A stretch of DNA of 6,973 nucleotides from Solirubrobacteraceae bacterium. GTDB lineage: Bacteria > Actinomycetota > Thermoleophilia > Solirubrobacterales > Solirubrobacteraceae. Both the position numbers and the translations under genes were made by a program. Every line of letters starts with the position of its first letter. Position 1 is the stretch's first letter. Under the pieces are notes generated by a model. The model was not told where the DNA came from. It was given only the letters and a program-made list of their open reading frames with translations, and did no database searches. Below are positions 5,773 through 6,973 of the stretch, in pieces. Location: NCBI GenBank assembly GCA_024710825.1, contig JANJUA010000206.1:1-6973 (forward strand), given 5' to 3'.

Positions 5773-5784
5773 CGGTCGGATCGC

Positions 5785-6506
<722 letters not shown>

Positions 6507-6510
<4 letters not shown>

Positions 6511-6973
6511 GCTCCGGGCTGCTCGCCCTGACGCACCGCGAGGTCGTCCGCGTCCTCAAGCTGTGGTCGCAGACGATCGCGGCGCCGGTCGTCTCGGCGT
6601 TCCTGTTCATCCTCGTCTTCGGGCTGTCGCTCGGCGGGCGCATCCGCGAGGTGGGAGGCGTCGACTACGAGGTCTTCATCGTCCCCGGGCTCATCACCAT
6701 GGCGATGGTGCAGGCCGCGTACGCCAACAACTCCGCGACGGTCTTCCAGGCCCGCTTCGACCGCTACCTCAACGACATCCTCGCCTCCCCGATGCGCTCC
6801 TGGGAGGTCAACCTCGGGCTGACGCTCGGCGGCGTCGTGCGCGCGGTGCTGATCGGCGTCGCGCTGCTCGCGCTCGCGCTCGCGGCCACCGACCTGCCGG
6901 TCCGCCAGCCGCTCGTGCTGCTCGTGGCGGTCGCGCTCGGGCTGACGCTGTTCTCGGCCCTCGGCGTGATCGT
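6507..6973 (+). CDS. ABC-2 type permease, N-terminal part (runs off right edge)
   Basis: The ATG overlaps the stop of the ATPase gene (ATGA), and the frame stays open for 155 codons to the window edge. A short cytoplasmic N-terminus (TLTH-type start, residues 1-20) is followed by hydrophobic segments near 23-43, 58-78, 103-128 and 136-155. [19 protein letters not shown] (about 56-74) and the cytoplasmic loop [15 protein letters not shown] (86-100) match the conserved pattern of YadH/DrrB-like ABC-2 membrane subunits, where that loop contacts the ATPase. It should form the export channel with the upstream ATPase. The C-terminal two or so helices lie outside the window. No own promoter or ribosome binding site is evident, in line with coupling. 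Confidence 0.92.

Overview
The window is gene-dense, very GC-rich chromosomal DNA (roughly three quarters G+C by eye, almost every third codon position G or C). Protein content, codon use and short TANNNT promoter-like motifs just before starts point to a high-GC actinobacterium. A Thermoleophilia/Solirubrobacterales-type organism is my best guess, from remembered similarity rather than from any marker gene in the window.

Layout, left to right. On the minus strand lie the N-terminal part of an M3-family oligoendopeptidase F (1-494, running off the left edge) and, 16 bp upstream of it, a DHA2-like MFS transporter with an unusual C-terminal extension (511-2157). A 56-bp divergent gap (2158-2213) separates these from a plus-strand run of three closely spaced genes: an SF2 DExH-type helicase (2214-3872, TTG start), a short acetoacetate-decarboxylase-like protein (3886-4359) and a fumarylacetoacetate hydrolase family enzyme (4371-5156). 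The last is convergent with clpP on the minus strand (5164-5745), with only 7 bp between the stops. A 39-bp divergent gap (5746-5784) then leads to an ABC exporter pair on the plus strand: the ATPase (5785-6510) and, overlapping it by ATGA, the ABC-2 permease (6507 to the right edge). No stretch over 100 bp lacks a gene. I see no rRNA, tRNA, CRISPR array, insertion sequence or integrase.

The genes look like ordinary chromosomal housekeeping and transport functions, and I find no convincing new defence or mobile system. The most interesting signals are at smaller scale. (1) A TANNNT or near-TANNNT hexamer lies 6-12 nt before every start that is not translationally coupled, with few good Shine-Dalgarno sequences, suggesting leaderless or very short-leader transcription even inside the apparent operons. 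Twice the hexamer is built from the TAG stop codon of the preceding gene. (2) The clpP/ABC gap holds a perfect inverted repeat whose two arms are both TACCCT in the outward directions. (3) The MFS protein carries an extra hydrophobic segment plus a tail with two cysteines that would be placed outside the membrane. (4) The decarboxylase-like protein keeps the Schiff-base lysine position but has Glu where true acetoacetate decarboxylases have a second Lys, and it sits next to another keto-acid-type enzyme.
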